Shown: positions 9,551 to 17,156, numbered from the stretch's first letter. The stretch: DNA of 64,000 nt from CATOSP01 sp965237775 (GCA_965237775.1 OZ250155.1:2418001-2482000); one strand, 5' to 3'. The notes: generated from the sequence alone by a model not told the origin. Program-made: numbers and translations.

Positions 9551-10041
9551 CGACGATGAAGACCCGCAAACCACACGCGAAGAATGACATTTTGCTGGTG
9601 GTCCGGCCCGATATGGACCTGAGCATCACCCACGACCTGGAAAAGGGCTCCGTCGGGTTCGATGTTCCCGAATGGCGGCACGCCTATCCCAGCGACATGG
9701 AGCCTGTCCCGGTCTTCAAGTGGGCCAGGGCAGGCCAGGAGCAGTACCACGACCGGAGCGTCTACGCCCTGGTCGACGACCCCATCGCGCCGGAGGACGA
9801 TATCGAGTATTTGCACGAGGGCCTTGTCACCGAGTACGAACACTCGATGGCGGGGGAGGGGCGGGACCAGGTGAAGGAGAAGAAGGGGAAGCGGCTGATG
9901 AACTTCTCCGTCCTGGGGATCGGGGCGTCGTTTCTCATAATGGTGATGCTCTACATAGCCGTGTTGAAGGACGACACGGTCGTCGTGAATATAACGTCGT
10001 CCGAGGAGGTGGCCAGTGAGCAAGCGGCTCCCCGGCACTGA
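9547..10041 (+). CDS. Bitopic membrane protein with cytoplasmic N-domain
   Basis: 164 residues, ATG in an ATGA overlap (9547-9550). A charged N-terminal domain of about 115 residues precedes a basic stretch (VKEKKGKRL) and one transmembrane helix (FSVLGIGASFLIMVMLYIAV, about 120-139), then a short exported tail. By the positive-inside rule the large domain is cytoplasmic. Unknown family. Its 3' end overlaps the next gene by 26 nt and contains that gene's GAGGAGG ribosome site. Confidence 0.65.
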   Translation: MTTMKTRKPHAKNDILLVVRPDMDLSITHDLEKGSVGFDVPEWRHAYPSDMEPVPVFKWARAGQEQYHDRSVYALVDDPIAPEDDIEYLHEGLVTEYEHSMAGEGRDQVKEKKGKRLMNFSVLGIGASFLIMVMLYIAVLKDDTVVVNITSSEEVASEQAAPRH

Positions 10042-11020
10042 CGGAACGCTCCGCCGGAGTTGGTCCGCGTTCGTGCGCTGGTACAAGAAGCCCGCCAGCC
10101 GCAGGCGGGAAGAAGGTCCGCGCCCGCCCAGGCCGAGATTCGCGTTCCTGACACCCTGGAAACTGCCTCCGGATGAAATCCCCACGGGGGAGATGTCCAG
10201 GCGGGAGTTGGCCGCGTGGGCGCGGGAACAGCGGCCATTGGTGCGGGCGATGGGATTCCGCGACAGCGCCCTATTCCATCCGGACATCATCAACCGGCAG
10301 TACATCAGGACCATGGAATACCTGGGCCGTATGCCCAAAGGCCCGTACATCGTCCAGGCGCTCCTGGGGGTGGGGGTGGGGTTGGGTATCGGCATCGCCA
10401 TGCTGTTCATGCAGTCCGACGCGCCGGGCGTCAACTACCCCTGGCATGTCCGTTTTCTCATGGGGCTGGGCATGGTTGTCGCCGTGGGGGTCCCGGCGGG
10501 AATCGGGTACCGGGCCGTCATGCAATTCAAGACGGTCTATGCGCCCGCCCTGGCGATGGCGGTGGACATGGACGGGTTTCAGTGGGTGGTCAAGCACATC
10601 AGGGAGGGGCCGTTGATGCGGCTGGCCCTGATTGGCCGCGACGATCACGTATTCCGGGGGTCTCGGGACGAAAGCGGGTTCAGCAAGGGGAGGGTCTTTC
10701 TGCGGATTCCCCTTGACGCCGGCCCAGTCACGACGCCCGAACAGTGGTATGACTGGCCGATGCTGGAAAGCCGGGCCAGGGGCGAGACGCCGGAGCGGTA
10801 CCACACCGGGAAGAAGCAGGCCAGGGCGACCGGGGGAGTGCGCTTTTCCTCCTCGGAGCCAGCCAAGAGCTTGAAGGACGAGATCATCGGCAACGCAGGC
10901 ATAACAATGGGAGCCCTGATGATCGTGGCCGGGTTGTTTGTGTTCACCCTGGCCACAGGGACCAACAGCGAAGCTATCCAGCAAGCGGTTGGGGATAAGG
11001 TGGGGCAGTTCGCCCCGTAA
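10016..11020 (+). CDS. Membrane protein with two central and one C-terminal TM helices
   Basis: 334 residues; GTG start at 10016 preceded by GAGGAGG at a proper distance. A basic N-terminal region of about 110 residues leads into two adjacent helices (around 114-132 and 146-168), a soluble domain of about 110 residues, and a final helix (GITMGALMIVAGLFVFTLA). The paired central helices recall PrgI-type components that accompany VirB4 ATPases in Gram-positive conjugation systems, but this protein is longer and I see no decisive motif. Likely part of the transfer channel (inference from context). Confidence 0.65.
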   Translation: MSKRLPGTDGTLRRSWSAFVRWYKKPASRRREEGPRPPRPRFAFLTPWKLPPDEIPTGEMSRRELAAWAREQRPLVRAMGFRDSALFHPDIINRQYIRTMEYLGRMPKGPYIVQALLGVGVGLGIGIAMLFMQSDAPGVNYPWHVRFLMGLGMVVAVGVPAGIGYRAVMQFKTVYAPALAMAVDMDGFQWVVKHIREGPLMRLALIGRDDHVFRGSRDESGFSKGRVFLRIPLDAGPVTTPEQWYDWPMLESRARGETPERYHTGKKQARATGGVRFSSSEPAKSLKDEIIGNAGITMGALMIVAGLFVFTLATGTNSEAIQQAVGDKVGQFAP

Positions 11021-11037
11021 GAGACTGGAGGAAAGCC

Positions 11038-11442
11038 ATGAAATTCGACTACGTGCGCTACGACGGGAAACAGGCCAGTTGTGAAATCGCCGTCCACCGG
11101 AAGGACGGGTTTACCCTGGTGATCGCGTCGGAAGAAGACGGGCATAAATTCGGGGGGATCAGAGAGTCGGCGGACCAGCTGGCGACCACCGTCTGCCGCA
11201 ACTTCAACATCTCCCCACAGAGGCTCGTATGGGTGGAGCATAACGAATACGGCGAGAGATGCCCCGATGACTGGTACCTGGTGGTTTTCGGCTTTGACTG
11301 GCCGCAGGGAGTCCTGGCCAACTCCTTTCGCTGCCCCGTGACGGAACACCGCGTCGCCGAGCTGCTGGAGCGGGACGGCGCTGTGGGCCTTGCCCTCTGG
11401 AAGGAACGGATGATGCAAGAACCGGTGGGCGCAGGTGGTTAA
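11038..11442 (+). CDS. Small soluble protein, unknown
   Basis: 134 residues, ATG at 11038 behind a clear CTGGAGGAAA ribosome site. No membrane segment or signal peptide; a mixed alpha/beta composition with Trp/His-containing stretches (VWVEHNEYGERC). No family recognised. It is the last gene before a short break (86 nt) that holds a GC hairpin. Confidence 0.6.
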   Translation: MKFDYVRYDGKQASCEIAVHRKDGFTLVIASEEDGHKFGGIRESADQLATTVCRNFNISPQRLVWVEHNEYGERCPDDWYLVVFGFDWPQGVLANSFRCPVTEHRVAELLERDGAVGLALWKERMMQEPVGAGG

Positions 11443-11493
11443 GGAATCTGCGAAAGGCCAGTCCCATATTCGGCGGTCAATAACTACACCCCC

Positions 11494-11509
11494 GGCCGGG
11501 AGACCGGCC
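11494..11509. repeat. Perfect GC hairpin between operon genes
   Basis: GGCCGG, a GAGA loop, CCGGCC. It sits between the stop at 11442 and the start at 11529. There is no T-run after it, so it may be an mRNA-stability or attenuation hairpin rather than a classic terminator. Confidence 0.5.
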
Positions 11510-11528
11510 CGCTGGGTAGGAGGCTTGA

Positions 11529-11924
11529 ATGCGTGTTTCAACTGAGGTCGCTGGAGCGAAGACCTCATGGCGGCGGATGGTCTATCCCGTTCTCTCTTCC
11601 CCGTGGGCCTGCGCCTGCGCGGTGGCGTTGGGACTCTTATGGGGATATTTCGTGGCTTTGGCGGCAGCGGTGGCCACGTTTTCTTCGTTGTCGCTAATGA
11701 GCCCGCCACTCGCCGCCGACTTGCATCACCGGGTATGGGCGATGATGGCGTTCGGCGGCGCGGCTGGTGTCGTGGGCTTGGGGCTGACGGCACGGGCAAG
11801 CTTCAGGGTTTGGTCCAAAGCGTCGATGAAGGAACGCAGACTGCTGCGGGTGGCGGTCCCGTTGATGATGCTGGTCTGGGTCGGCATTTTCATGGGTGCG
11901 AGTTTTCTATTTGAGGTCGGCTGA
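11529..11924 (+). CDS. Four-helix membrane protein, unknown
   Basis: 131 residues, start supported by GTAGGAGG seven bases upstream. Hydrophobic segments lie near residues 26-55 (probably two helices), 68-90 and 107-128. The layout is similar to the membrane protein at 12483-12872, with a charged loop before the last helix (KASMKERRLLRVAV here, SDTPRKDRRRLLVTT there), so the two may be distant paralogues. Function unknown. Confidence 0.6.
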   Translation: MRVSTEVAGAKTSWRRMVYPVLSSPWACACAVALGLLWGYFVALAAAVATFSSLSLMSPPLAADLHHRVWAMMAFGGAAGVVGLGLTARASFRVWSKASMKERRLLRVAVPLMMLVWVGIFMGASFLFEVG

Positions 11925-11949
11925 AATCTAAGCATTGGGAGGTTAGAAA

Positions 11950-12360
11950 ATGTGTGACAGGGGAACTACGTACCAGGCTGACAATACGTACCCGGAGGGC
12001 CTGCAGACGGCAGACTTGACCTGCGTCCCAGTCCAACTCGTTGACACCCTCCCCGAATGTGTGAAGGTCGGGGGTGTGATTTACCGGGTGATCCCTTCGG
12101 AGGAGTTCACCCGGGGCGCGGAGTCCTACGCCTCGGTCAGCCATCGCCGCTTGGAGATATACATAGGGCTGGAGCCGCCGAATGACCCTCAGCAGGTCCG
12201 CCAATCGCTCTTGCACGAGCTGATACACTCGGCGGCCCAGGTCTACGGCGCGGGCACCGGGGAAGAGCTCTCCGAGGCCTGGGTGGAGTCCCTGACTCGC
12301 GGACTCTACCAGGTCCTGCGGGACAACCCCGACGCGACCCTGTTCATCCTGGAGGGATGA
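11950..12360 (+). CDS. HELIH zinc metallopeptidase-like protein
   Basis: 136 residues; ATG preceded by TTGGGAGG. The sequence LLHELIHSA puts a zinc-binding HExxH at about residues 89-93, and Glu-rich helices follow (EELSEAWVESLTRGLYQVL) that could supply the third ligand. The fold and size match the small ImmA/IrrE-like or phage-type metallopeptidase families, which are common in mobile elements, where some members cleave repressors. No substrate can be named from the sequence. Confidence 0.7.
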   Translation: MCDRGTTYQADNTYPEGLQTADLTCVPVQLVDTLPECVKVGGVIYRVIPSEEFTRGAESYASVSHRRLEIYIGLEPPNDPQQVRQSLLHELIHSAAQVYGAGTGEELSEAWVESLTRGLYQVLRDNPDATLFILEG

Positions 12361-12361
12361 C

Positions 12362-12505
12362 ATGGTGACTGCTGTCTTTCTGGCCGTCATAGTCGTGCTC
12401 GGCGTTTACGGGGCAGGGCAAATTGGGCTCCGGCAATTGGCCTGGGGCGGTGCGCCCCATAGCTATGGTGAGGTGTTAAGTGATGCAGATTTCGACTGTA
12501 TTTGA
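12362..12505 (+). CDS. Tiny single-helix membrane protein (possible)
   Basis: A 47-codon frame starting ATG one base after the peptidase stop. Residues 3-20 form a hydrophobic helix (VTAVFLAVIVVLGVYGAG), followed by a short polar tail that overlaps the next gene by 23 nt. Coding is plausible because of spacing and topology, but the protein is too short to be sure. Confidence 0.4.
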   Translation: MVTAVFLAVIVVLGVYGAGQIGLRQLAWGGAPHSYGEVLSDADFDCI

Positions 12506-12872
12506 CGGGTTGAAGTCGTTATCCCGGCGGCGGACCAAGCCCGTTCCCTGGTGGTTTGGCGCGGTGACACTGGGGGCTTCTGGAGCTAGCTCTGCGTTGA
12601 TTGCCAGTGGAGTGGTTGTCCTGTTCCTGTTGCAGTTCCTGTTGCAGTTCGGGCTGTTAGGTTCGTCCGGCCTGGACTATGGCGGTCGAGAGTGGGCGTC
12701 GTTAGGGTTGTACTGTGCGATGGCCGTGGCGTGTGTAGGGGTGACGGCCTGGTTGGCTAGGGCCGTATGGTCTGATACGCCGAGGAAGGACCGGCGGCGA
12801 CTGCTGGTGACGACCGCGTTGGTGGCGTTGGCCTGCTCCGGAGCCTTCCTGATCGCCGGTTTCCAAAGTTGA
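12483..12872 (+). CDS. Membrane protein, unknown
   Basis: 129 residues from the ATG at 12483 (a GTG lies one codon earlier). Three or four hydrophobic helices, with an in-frame duplication LLQFLLQF produced by a short tandem DNA repeat near 12627-12650. Topology resembles the 11529-11924 product. It is the last intact plus-strand gene before the recombination region. Confidence 0.55.
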   Translation: MQISTVFDGLKSLSRRRTKPVPWWFGAVTLGASGASSALIASGVVVLFLLQFLLQFGLLGSSGLDYGGREWASLGLYCAMAVACVGVTAWLARAVWSDTPRKDRRRLLVTTALVALACSGAFLIAGFQS

Positions 12873-12980
12873 GCTTTCCCCCAGGCTGTCCTGGCACACG
12901 AACTTGAGGTCCAGATGCAACAAACTATGTCTAGGGAAGGGACGAAGAAAGCCCGCAGCGTTCACCGCCGCCATGAGGCG
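12873..12980 (+). pseudogene. Degraded duplicate of the 3' end of the 8681-9550 gene
   Basis: Codons from about 12882 read QAVLAHELEVQMQQTM. The gene at 8681-9550 has QAVLAHQLEVQTQQTM near its C-terminus (around 9439-9486). The two DNA stretches match at most positions, with mainly third-base changes. No intact start or upstream part is present, and the similarity fades after the Met. It is a remnant of a second copy, so the element has undergone an internal duplication and deletion. Confidence 0.55.
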
Positions 12981-13286
12981 TTAAACCGGGACCTGGACCA
13001 ACTCTCCCGTTGCCTGGCACAGGACCGCCGTGGGATGGGTAGGAGTCAACAGGTGTCCGGGACCGTCCGGCGGTTGGTCCAGGACCACATGGCCGCGATT
13101 GCAGATATATCCGATGGCCTCGTAGGTCCCGGACGAGGCGCGGTCATAGATGCGCTTCATCGGAGGGCTGGCCGGAGTTCCCACCAATGGCATCTTGGCG
13201 TAACCGGGCTTCTGATGTTGCCGGGTCGCATCATAGAGCCTGGCGCAGGTCGAGCAAGAGATGTTCTTGGGTCTGGGTCTGGGCAT
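12981..13286 (-). CDS. Small zinc-ribbon-like protein
   Basis: 101 residues on the minus strand; ATG at 13286 behind a strong site (TGGAGGTG, seven bases away). A CSTCARLYD motif (CxxC) near the N-terminus and CNRGH further on could bind zinc. The C-terminus is Pro/His-rich. A minus-strand gene after a long plus-strand operon, it sits next to the repeat cluster and the recombinase, so it may be a regulator or accessory factor of the recombination module. No family recognised. Confidence 0.55.
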   Translation of the reverse strand: MPRPRPKNISCSTCARLYDATRQHQKPGYAKMPLVGTPASPPMKRIYDRASSGTYEAIGYICNRGHVVLDQPPDGPGHLLTPTHPTAVLCQATGELVQVPV

Positions 13287-13418
13287 GGGGGACACCTCCA
13301 GTGTTCGCGTGCGATTAGATTTGGACCTGGTGGGCTGCAGGTGTGTTAATTGCGTGCGGTCCGCGATGGGTGACGCGCCGATCCCGGACAGCAGGCGGCG
13401 CGGTTGAGCGCAATCATT

Positions 13419-13432
13419 CGCCCAAATGGGCG
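13419..13432. repeat. Palindrome CGCCCAAATGGGCG
   Basis: A 14-bp palindrome within the recombination-region spacer. The identical 14-mer occurs at 49320-49333 upstream of tsaC in chromosomal sequence. Confidence 0.5.
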
Positions 13433-13649
13433 TTAAGGTCCTCAGAAAAAATAATTGCGTGCAATTATTGCAGGGCCGCGGAGCCGGCGTCATCTTCTAT
13501 TGCGTGCAAATGAAGGCTCGGGGCCGAATGGGATCACCTTGGAATGGACGCAAACCAAGTCCGGGCCCTCGATCTCCTGCCGTCCGTTCGCGTGCGAGCA
13601 TCATCCTGACGTGTGCGGCCGTTAACCATGATTGCACGCTATGAGGCAA

Positions 13650-13675
13650 GGTGGCCAACTCTGCAGATGGCCACC
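13650..13675. repeat. Inverted repeat GGTGGCCA-N10-TGGCCACC
   Basis: Perfect 8-bp arms with a 10-nt loop, lying exactly between the two ATTGCACGC sites. It could be a recombinase or excisionase contact site or a hairpin; there is no T-run. Confidence 0.5.
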
Positions 13676-13745
13676 ATTGCACGCAATCTTGGGCCTGGCC
13701 TCGGGATCTCTAGGGGTAGGGACGCGCGCAATCCCTGGGAGGTGC

Positions 13746-14718
13746 TCAGATTCGAATCCGTTCGATCTCGTCCAAGGTGATCGCGTCGTCGGAGTGGTCG
13801 TAGAGCCGGGTGGTCTGGGAGGAGGCATGGGCGGCCATAACGCGGGCGTTTTCCAGCGACCCCCCGTTCTGCCGGTAGGTGGTGATGGCCGTGGCCCTAA
13901 AGGTGTGGCAGCCGGTCGTGTCCGGCAGCTCCGCAGCCGCCGACCGCCGCTTGACCATCTGAAGTGCGTTGTTGCGGTCGAGCCGTCGGCCCGTTAATTG
14001 GCCCCGCCGGACTGATTGGAACATGGGCGCTTTCGGGCTAGTCCACAGCCCAGCCGCGTCCAGGTAGTCCTCGACGTATTCGATGGCATGGTGGTGGGCT
14101 GGCACCGCATGGTCCTTGCCCCCCTTCTCTTTGAGCCGGACCATGCGCCTGCGGCTGCTTATGTAGTAGTCCTCGACATTCATGGCTACCACCGCCCCAA
14201 CTCGCCCGAAGGCGTACAGCATGACCGCGATGAGCGCCCGGTCCCGCTGGCCCACCACCTGGTCCAGGGGGATGGAGTCCAGTAGCTCCCTGAACGGCGT
14301 CCAGGACCGGGGTCTTGCCCCGCCGGACTACATAGCTGGGTCCCTTGACGGAGCTGGCCGGGTTCGCCTCAATAGCTCCCCCGGACACGAGCCAGTCCAA
14401 GCACCTGCGGATCGCCGCCAGATGCTGTCTTACCGTAGGGATGGAGAGCGACCCCTGCAGATGCTCGACATAGGCGGCGACGTAAATGGGCCGGACCTGG
14501 TGCAGGTCGTCGATCCCCTGGTCCTCGCACCAGTCAAGGAAGCGGGTTACGGCCCGGTAATACGCCTCGCGGGTGTTGGGGTTCCTGATGGAGGCGGTGA
14601 AGAAATCGACGAAACGCCAGGCGGTCTTCTCACCGGCCCGCAGCACCGCAGGTGGCAGGGGCGGGAGGGCCTGGGAGAGGACTCCGGCGGGGTGGGACGG
14701 GGTGATCTCCTGAGTCAT
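13746..14718 (-). pseudogene. Frameshifted tyrosine recombinase/integrase
   Basis: The N-terminal part (ATG at 14718, GGAG upstream) carries a SAM-like core-binding domain (TREAYYRAVTRFLDWC...). The C-terminal part carries the catalytic residues in another frame: Arg in YAFGRVGAVV, HTFRAT, the HASSQ His region and Tyr in TTRLYDH. The frame breaks at a GGG run (plus 14288-14290). Removing one G gives a smooth joint, VLDAVQELLDSIPLD, as expected for the family. The corrected protein would be about 324 residues. It is either a recent pseudogene or a sequencing indel. Its place at the right end of the conjugative region fits an element integrase. Confidence 0.8.
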
Positions 14719-14758
14719 CAAGGGACATCTCCAGGGACGGAATCAGGGACCGGATGGA

Positions 14759-14786
14759 GGATAGCATAACTACGTTTATGCTATCC
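14759..14786. promoter_or_regulatory. Inverted repeat upstream of the recombinase
   Basis: Arms GGATAGCATAA and TTATGCTATCC, 11 bp perfect, separated by 6 nt. It is centred about 55 bp upstream of the recombinase start on its strand, so an operator or a recombinase binding site is likely. Confidence 0.5.
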
Positions 14787-14852
14787 CGATAGGATCACCT
14801 GTCAGCATCTCTTCCCGAACTGGCGACGGGTAGCGGCCCTACGCGCAGGTTC

Positions 14853-14899
14853 GGCCGGTGTATGCACTGTGACACACTTTACGGTGCATACACCCGGCC
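14853..14899. repeat. Long inverted repeat near the recombinases
   Basis: Left arm GGCCGGTGTATGCAC (14853-14867), right arm GTGCATACACCCGGCC (14884-14899), with one bulged C and a 16-nt spacer. GTGTATGCAC/GTGCATACAC alone is a perfect 10-bp pair. No T-run follows. Inverted core-type sites of this size are typical of tyrosine recombinase targets; a hairpin in RNA is the other option. Confidence 0.5.
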
Positions 14900-15344
14900 C
14901 CGCGTAAGACCCGGGAACGGCCCATGGCGGCGAAAGGCGGGCACTCTTTGGTCCAAATTCTGGTCCGACTCCGGCAGCGGCGCTATTGTTGCCGTGTCTC
15001 CCCACGAATCAACTCTCACCCCGGTATTTCTTCCACCTCACCGTTCCTTCCAGGGTTGATTGCCACCCAGGCCAGGGACGGAGATCCTCCTTGCACCAGC
15101 GTGGCAAACAACCACCTGTTTCATTGCCAGAGGACTAAGGAAGGTAGCGCCTAACTGCACGAGAGTCGAATTTTCCCTGGGTGGTCCGAGCCGACCTGCC
15201 GGGCGGCGCCTAACCTAGCCGGTCCTCCACTTCACCGGTTCCCCTGCCGCGTGTTAAGCCACCGGACAGCGGGAGACGTCTTCGGTTTCCGAAGGTGCCC
15301 AGTGCGGCCAGAAGCTGCCGGGAAAATTCTTGGGCGGTCCTTAG
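14900..15344. other. Spacer with no supported gene
   Basis: I see no coding sequence with a ribosome site on either strand, and no tRNA. The short open frames here look like random GC-rich sequence. Confidence 0.5.
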
Positions 15345-15476
15345 GCTCGGACTCCCGGAAAACGGGCCCAGAAAGGGAAGACCGGCAAGGTCACCACGTA
15401 TTATGAGTACTGGGCCAACCGCAGCGACCCCTACAAACGATCCAAGGTCTGGCTCCTTTTTCACGGCCTCGGTTAG
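15345..15476 (+). pseudogene. Remnant of a small basic ORF
   Basis: One frame reads GKTGKVTTYYEYWANRSD then PYKRSKVWLLFHGLG and stops (TAG 15474-15476), which looks like real protein, but the frame has no start codon and is closed upstream by a stop at 15342. The style (GKV..YYEYW.....RSK) resembles short DNA-associated proteins of mobile elements. Low confidence. Confidence 0.3.
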
Positions 15477-15562
15477 GCGCCCCATTACTTCATCGCCGCC
15501 GGCAACCCCCACTGACAATCAACGGTTGACGGTGCAACAAAATGGAGGGTAGTGTTGCTGGT

Positions 15563-16195
15563 ATGACCTCCACCGCCACCACCTTAATCGTGCGCCGGCC
15601 CAGGGGAATCCACCCCAGGAAGGGCAAAGGGCAACAAGCCTCTCGAACAAAAGGTTCCACTCTGCCGGAATACCTGGAGGCGCACCAGGTGCAAGCCGTG
15701 ATCTCGGCTGCACCGAATCCGCGAGCCCGGCTGTTAATGCTGCTCCAGTGGCGGGCGGGGCTCCGCGTTTCCGAGGCCCTGGCCTTGGAGCCCGCAGACT
15801 GGTCACTGGAATCGGACCAGCCGACCATCCTCGTCAGGCAGGGGAAGGGCAACCGGAGCCCTATCGTGCCCGTCCACCCGGAGCTGCAGAACGCCCTCAC
15901 TACAGTCCTCCAATTCGCAAACGTAGGGAAGGACCGGGTGATCTCTGTAAACCGGACCACCGCATGGCGTTGGGTGCAGGCCGCCACGGAGCGGGCTGTT
16001 ACGGTGGGAGGGCTGCCGGCAAGAAAACGGGTCGGGACCCATACCCTCCGCCACTCCTACGCCCGCCACCTGCTCCTCCACGGGGTGCCGATCAATTATT
16101 TGAGCCGTTGGTTGGGGCACCAGTCTGTCCAGACGGCTTTGACCTATTTGGAATTAGTCCCAGACCCGGCGGGTCGGCTCGCGGAGATACCATAA
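15563..16195 (+). CDS. Short tyrosine recombinase (catalytic domain only)
   Basis: 210 residues from the ATG at 15563 (GGAGGG 12 bases upstream; another ATG seven codons earlier has no such site). The catalytic set is complete: Arg in RAGLRVSEAL, Lys region RQGKGNRSP, HTLRHSYARHLL (HxxR), LGHQS, and Tyr in TALTYLEL. The usual N-terminal core-binding domain (about 90 residues) is absent; only a short basic leader precedes the catalytic fold. It may act with another recombinase or as a specialised resolvase. Intact, unlike the neighbouring recombinase. Confidence 0.85.
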   Translation: MTSTATTLIVRRPRGIHPRKGKGQQASRTKGSTLPEYLEAHQVQAVISAAPNPRARLLMLLQWRAGLRVSEALALEPADWSLESDQPTILVRQGKGNRSPIVPVHPELQNALTTVLQFANVGKDRVISVNRTTAWRWVQAATERAVTVGGLPARKRVGTHTLRHSYARHLLLHGVPINYLSRWLGHQSVQTALTYLELVPDPAGRLAEIP

Positions 16196-16272
16196 ACGTA
16201 GCTCGAGGGCCAGAATGTCGGCTTCCAATTTGCCAGTGACGCGCAGTGGTAGGCTTGAGTTTTTGTCGTAGG

Positions 16273-16278
16273 TATAAT
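16273..16278 (+). promoter_or_regulatory. Candidate -10 element TATAAT
   Basis: A perfect TATAAT in the spacer before the 16374 gene. No good -35 hexamer is seen at 17 bp, so this is tentative. Confidence 0.3.
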
Positions 16279-16373
16279 GCACGCAACGGGCCACGAAACT
16301 TCCGGCTAGATGAAAACAGCACCGGTTCGGTCGAGCTTGGAATTTTGGGACGGGGTGTTTGATAGTTGATGGA

Positions 16374-16790
16374 ATGGAGTTTATCGTTCCCAGGGCGCAT
16401 CCTTTGAGCCCCGCACTCTGGGGCCTCATCGGAACGATTGTCGGTGTTGGTCTCGGCGTAATCGGGGTGGTCTGGATTCTAATGCAGCTACAGAGCAAAG
16501 GCATTAACCGGGTCGACCGTGACCTGGGGAAAAACAACCAAAGCTTGCAATCTCAGGGAGAGCGGATTGCACGTCTAGAAGGTGACGTTTCGCATCTTGA
16601 GTCAGACGTCTCCCGCGTTGAAGAAGACACCAAAAGTGACGCTATCGGCGTGGACGCCCGTCTGAAGCGCTTGGAAGACTTGTTGATTTGGGGTAGAGCT
16701 ACTCTAGGCGCTCCGTCGAGAGAGCAGATTAGCATTATTGGGATAGAAAACCCGGAAGAATCGGAAGAAGGGGCACCTGGGGAGGTCTAG
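16374..16790 (+). CDS. Membrane-anchored coiled-coil protein
   Basis: 138 residues from the ATG at 16374. A single transmembrane helix (LWGLIGTIVGVGLGVIGVVW, about residues 14-33) is followed by heptad-rich coiled coil (QSLQSQGERIARLEGDVSHL and on, to about residue 105) and an acidic tail. This layout is common for phage and mobile-element accessory proteins of unknown role. It is followed after 21 nt by a fibronectin-III protein and probably co-transcribed with it. Confidence 0.6.
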   Translation: MEFIVPRAHPLSPALWGLIGTIVGVGLGVIGVVWILMQLQSKGINRVDRDLGKNNQSLQSQGERIARLEGDVSHLESDVSRVEEDTKSDAIGVDARLKRLEDLLIWGRATLGAPSREQISIIGIENPEESEEGAPGEV

Positions 16791-16811
16791 GGCAATGAGA
16801 GAGGGTAAGTC

Positions 16812-17156
16812 ATGAGTGAGAGCGTCTGGTCAAAAGTAACGCAGAACCAACCCCCCATCTCCTGGAATGGGTCGAAGAAGACGTTTGAGATCCTGTTGAG
16901 TGGGTTAGGCGCAGCAGGATCTCCAGAACTTAAAGCTGAATGGTCCCCTCCCCTAACCTATGTCGTTCGCATAAGGAAAGCGAACACCAGCGACTGGAGG
17001 ATTGGATTCGAGACGCCTTTGACAGGTTGTGCATTCGTCGATTTGGAGCCGGATACCGACTATGAAGTCGAGGTCCGTGCCAAGAATGCTCACGGAGAGG
17101 GATCCCCGGCCCGATTAACCTTTCGGTCGAGTTCTGAAGGGACTTACGGTCTGTGA
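16812..17156 (+). CDS. Single fibronectin type III domain protein
   Basis: 114 residues; ATG preceded by GAGAGGG. The body is one fibronectin-III domain: YVVRIRKAN..DW...., then FVDLEPDTDYEVEVRAKN and the typical HGEGSPA turn. There is no signal peptide or membrane segment, so it would be cytoplasmic unless exported by another route. It lies just inside the tRNA-Ala remnant and is therefore likely terminal cargo of the element. Confidence 0.7.
   Translation: MSESVWSKVTQNQPPISWNGSKKTFEILLSGLGAAGSPELKAEWSPPLTYVVRIRKANTSDWRIGFETPLTGCAFVDLEPDTDYEVEVRAKNAHGEGSPARLTFRSSSEGTYGL

Larger units (their letters stand above)
13349..13687. repeat. Cluster of five ATTGC(GT/AC)GC sites in inverted pairs
   Basis: ATTGCGTGC occurs on the plus strand at 13349, 13454 and 13499; the reverse form ATTGCACGC (same 5' half on plus) starts at 13631 and 13676. 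The second site sits in a 20-bp inverted repeat with 9-bp arms (AATAATTGC, 13450-13469), and the last in ATTGC-AC-GCAAT. The spacings 13454-13499 and 13631-13676 are both exactly 45 bp. The cluster lies between the zinc-ribbon gene and the recombinase gene and contains no convincing ORF. It looks like a protein-binding array: recombinase arm sites, operator, or origin. Confidence 0.65.

Noticed and set aside
12627..12650. CRISPR-like or functional repeat
   Set aside because: It is a simple 12-base tandem duplication inside a membrane-protein gene. No repeat-spacer array was seen anywhere in the window.
12915..13349. Plus-strand open frame over the zinc-ribbon gene
   Set aside because: Only its first codons (a degraded duplicate) look like protein. 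The opposite strand has a strong ribosome site and a Cys motif, so the minus-strand gene is preferred.
15210..15518. Minus-strand open frame of 102 codons
   Set aside because: No ribosome site, and it lies opposite the better protein-like remnant at 15345-15476.
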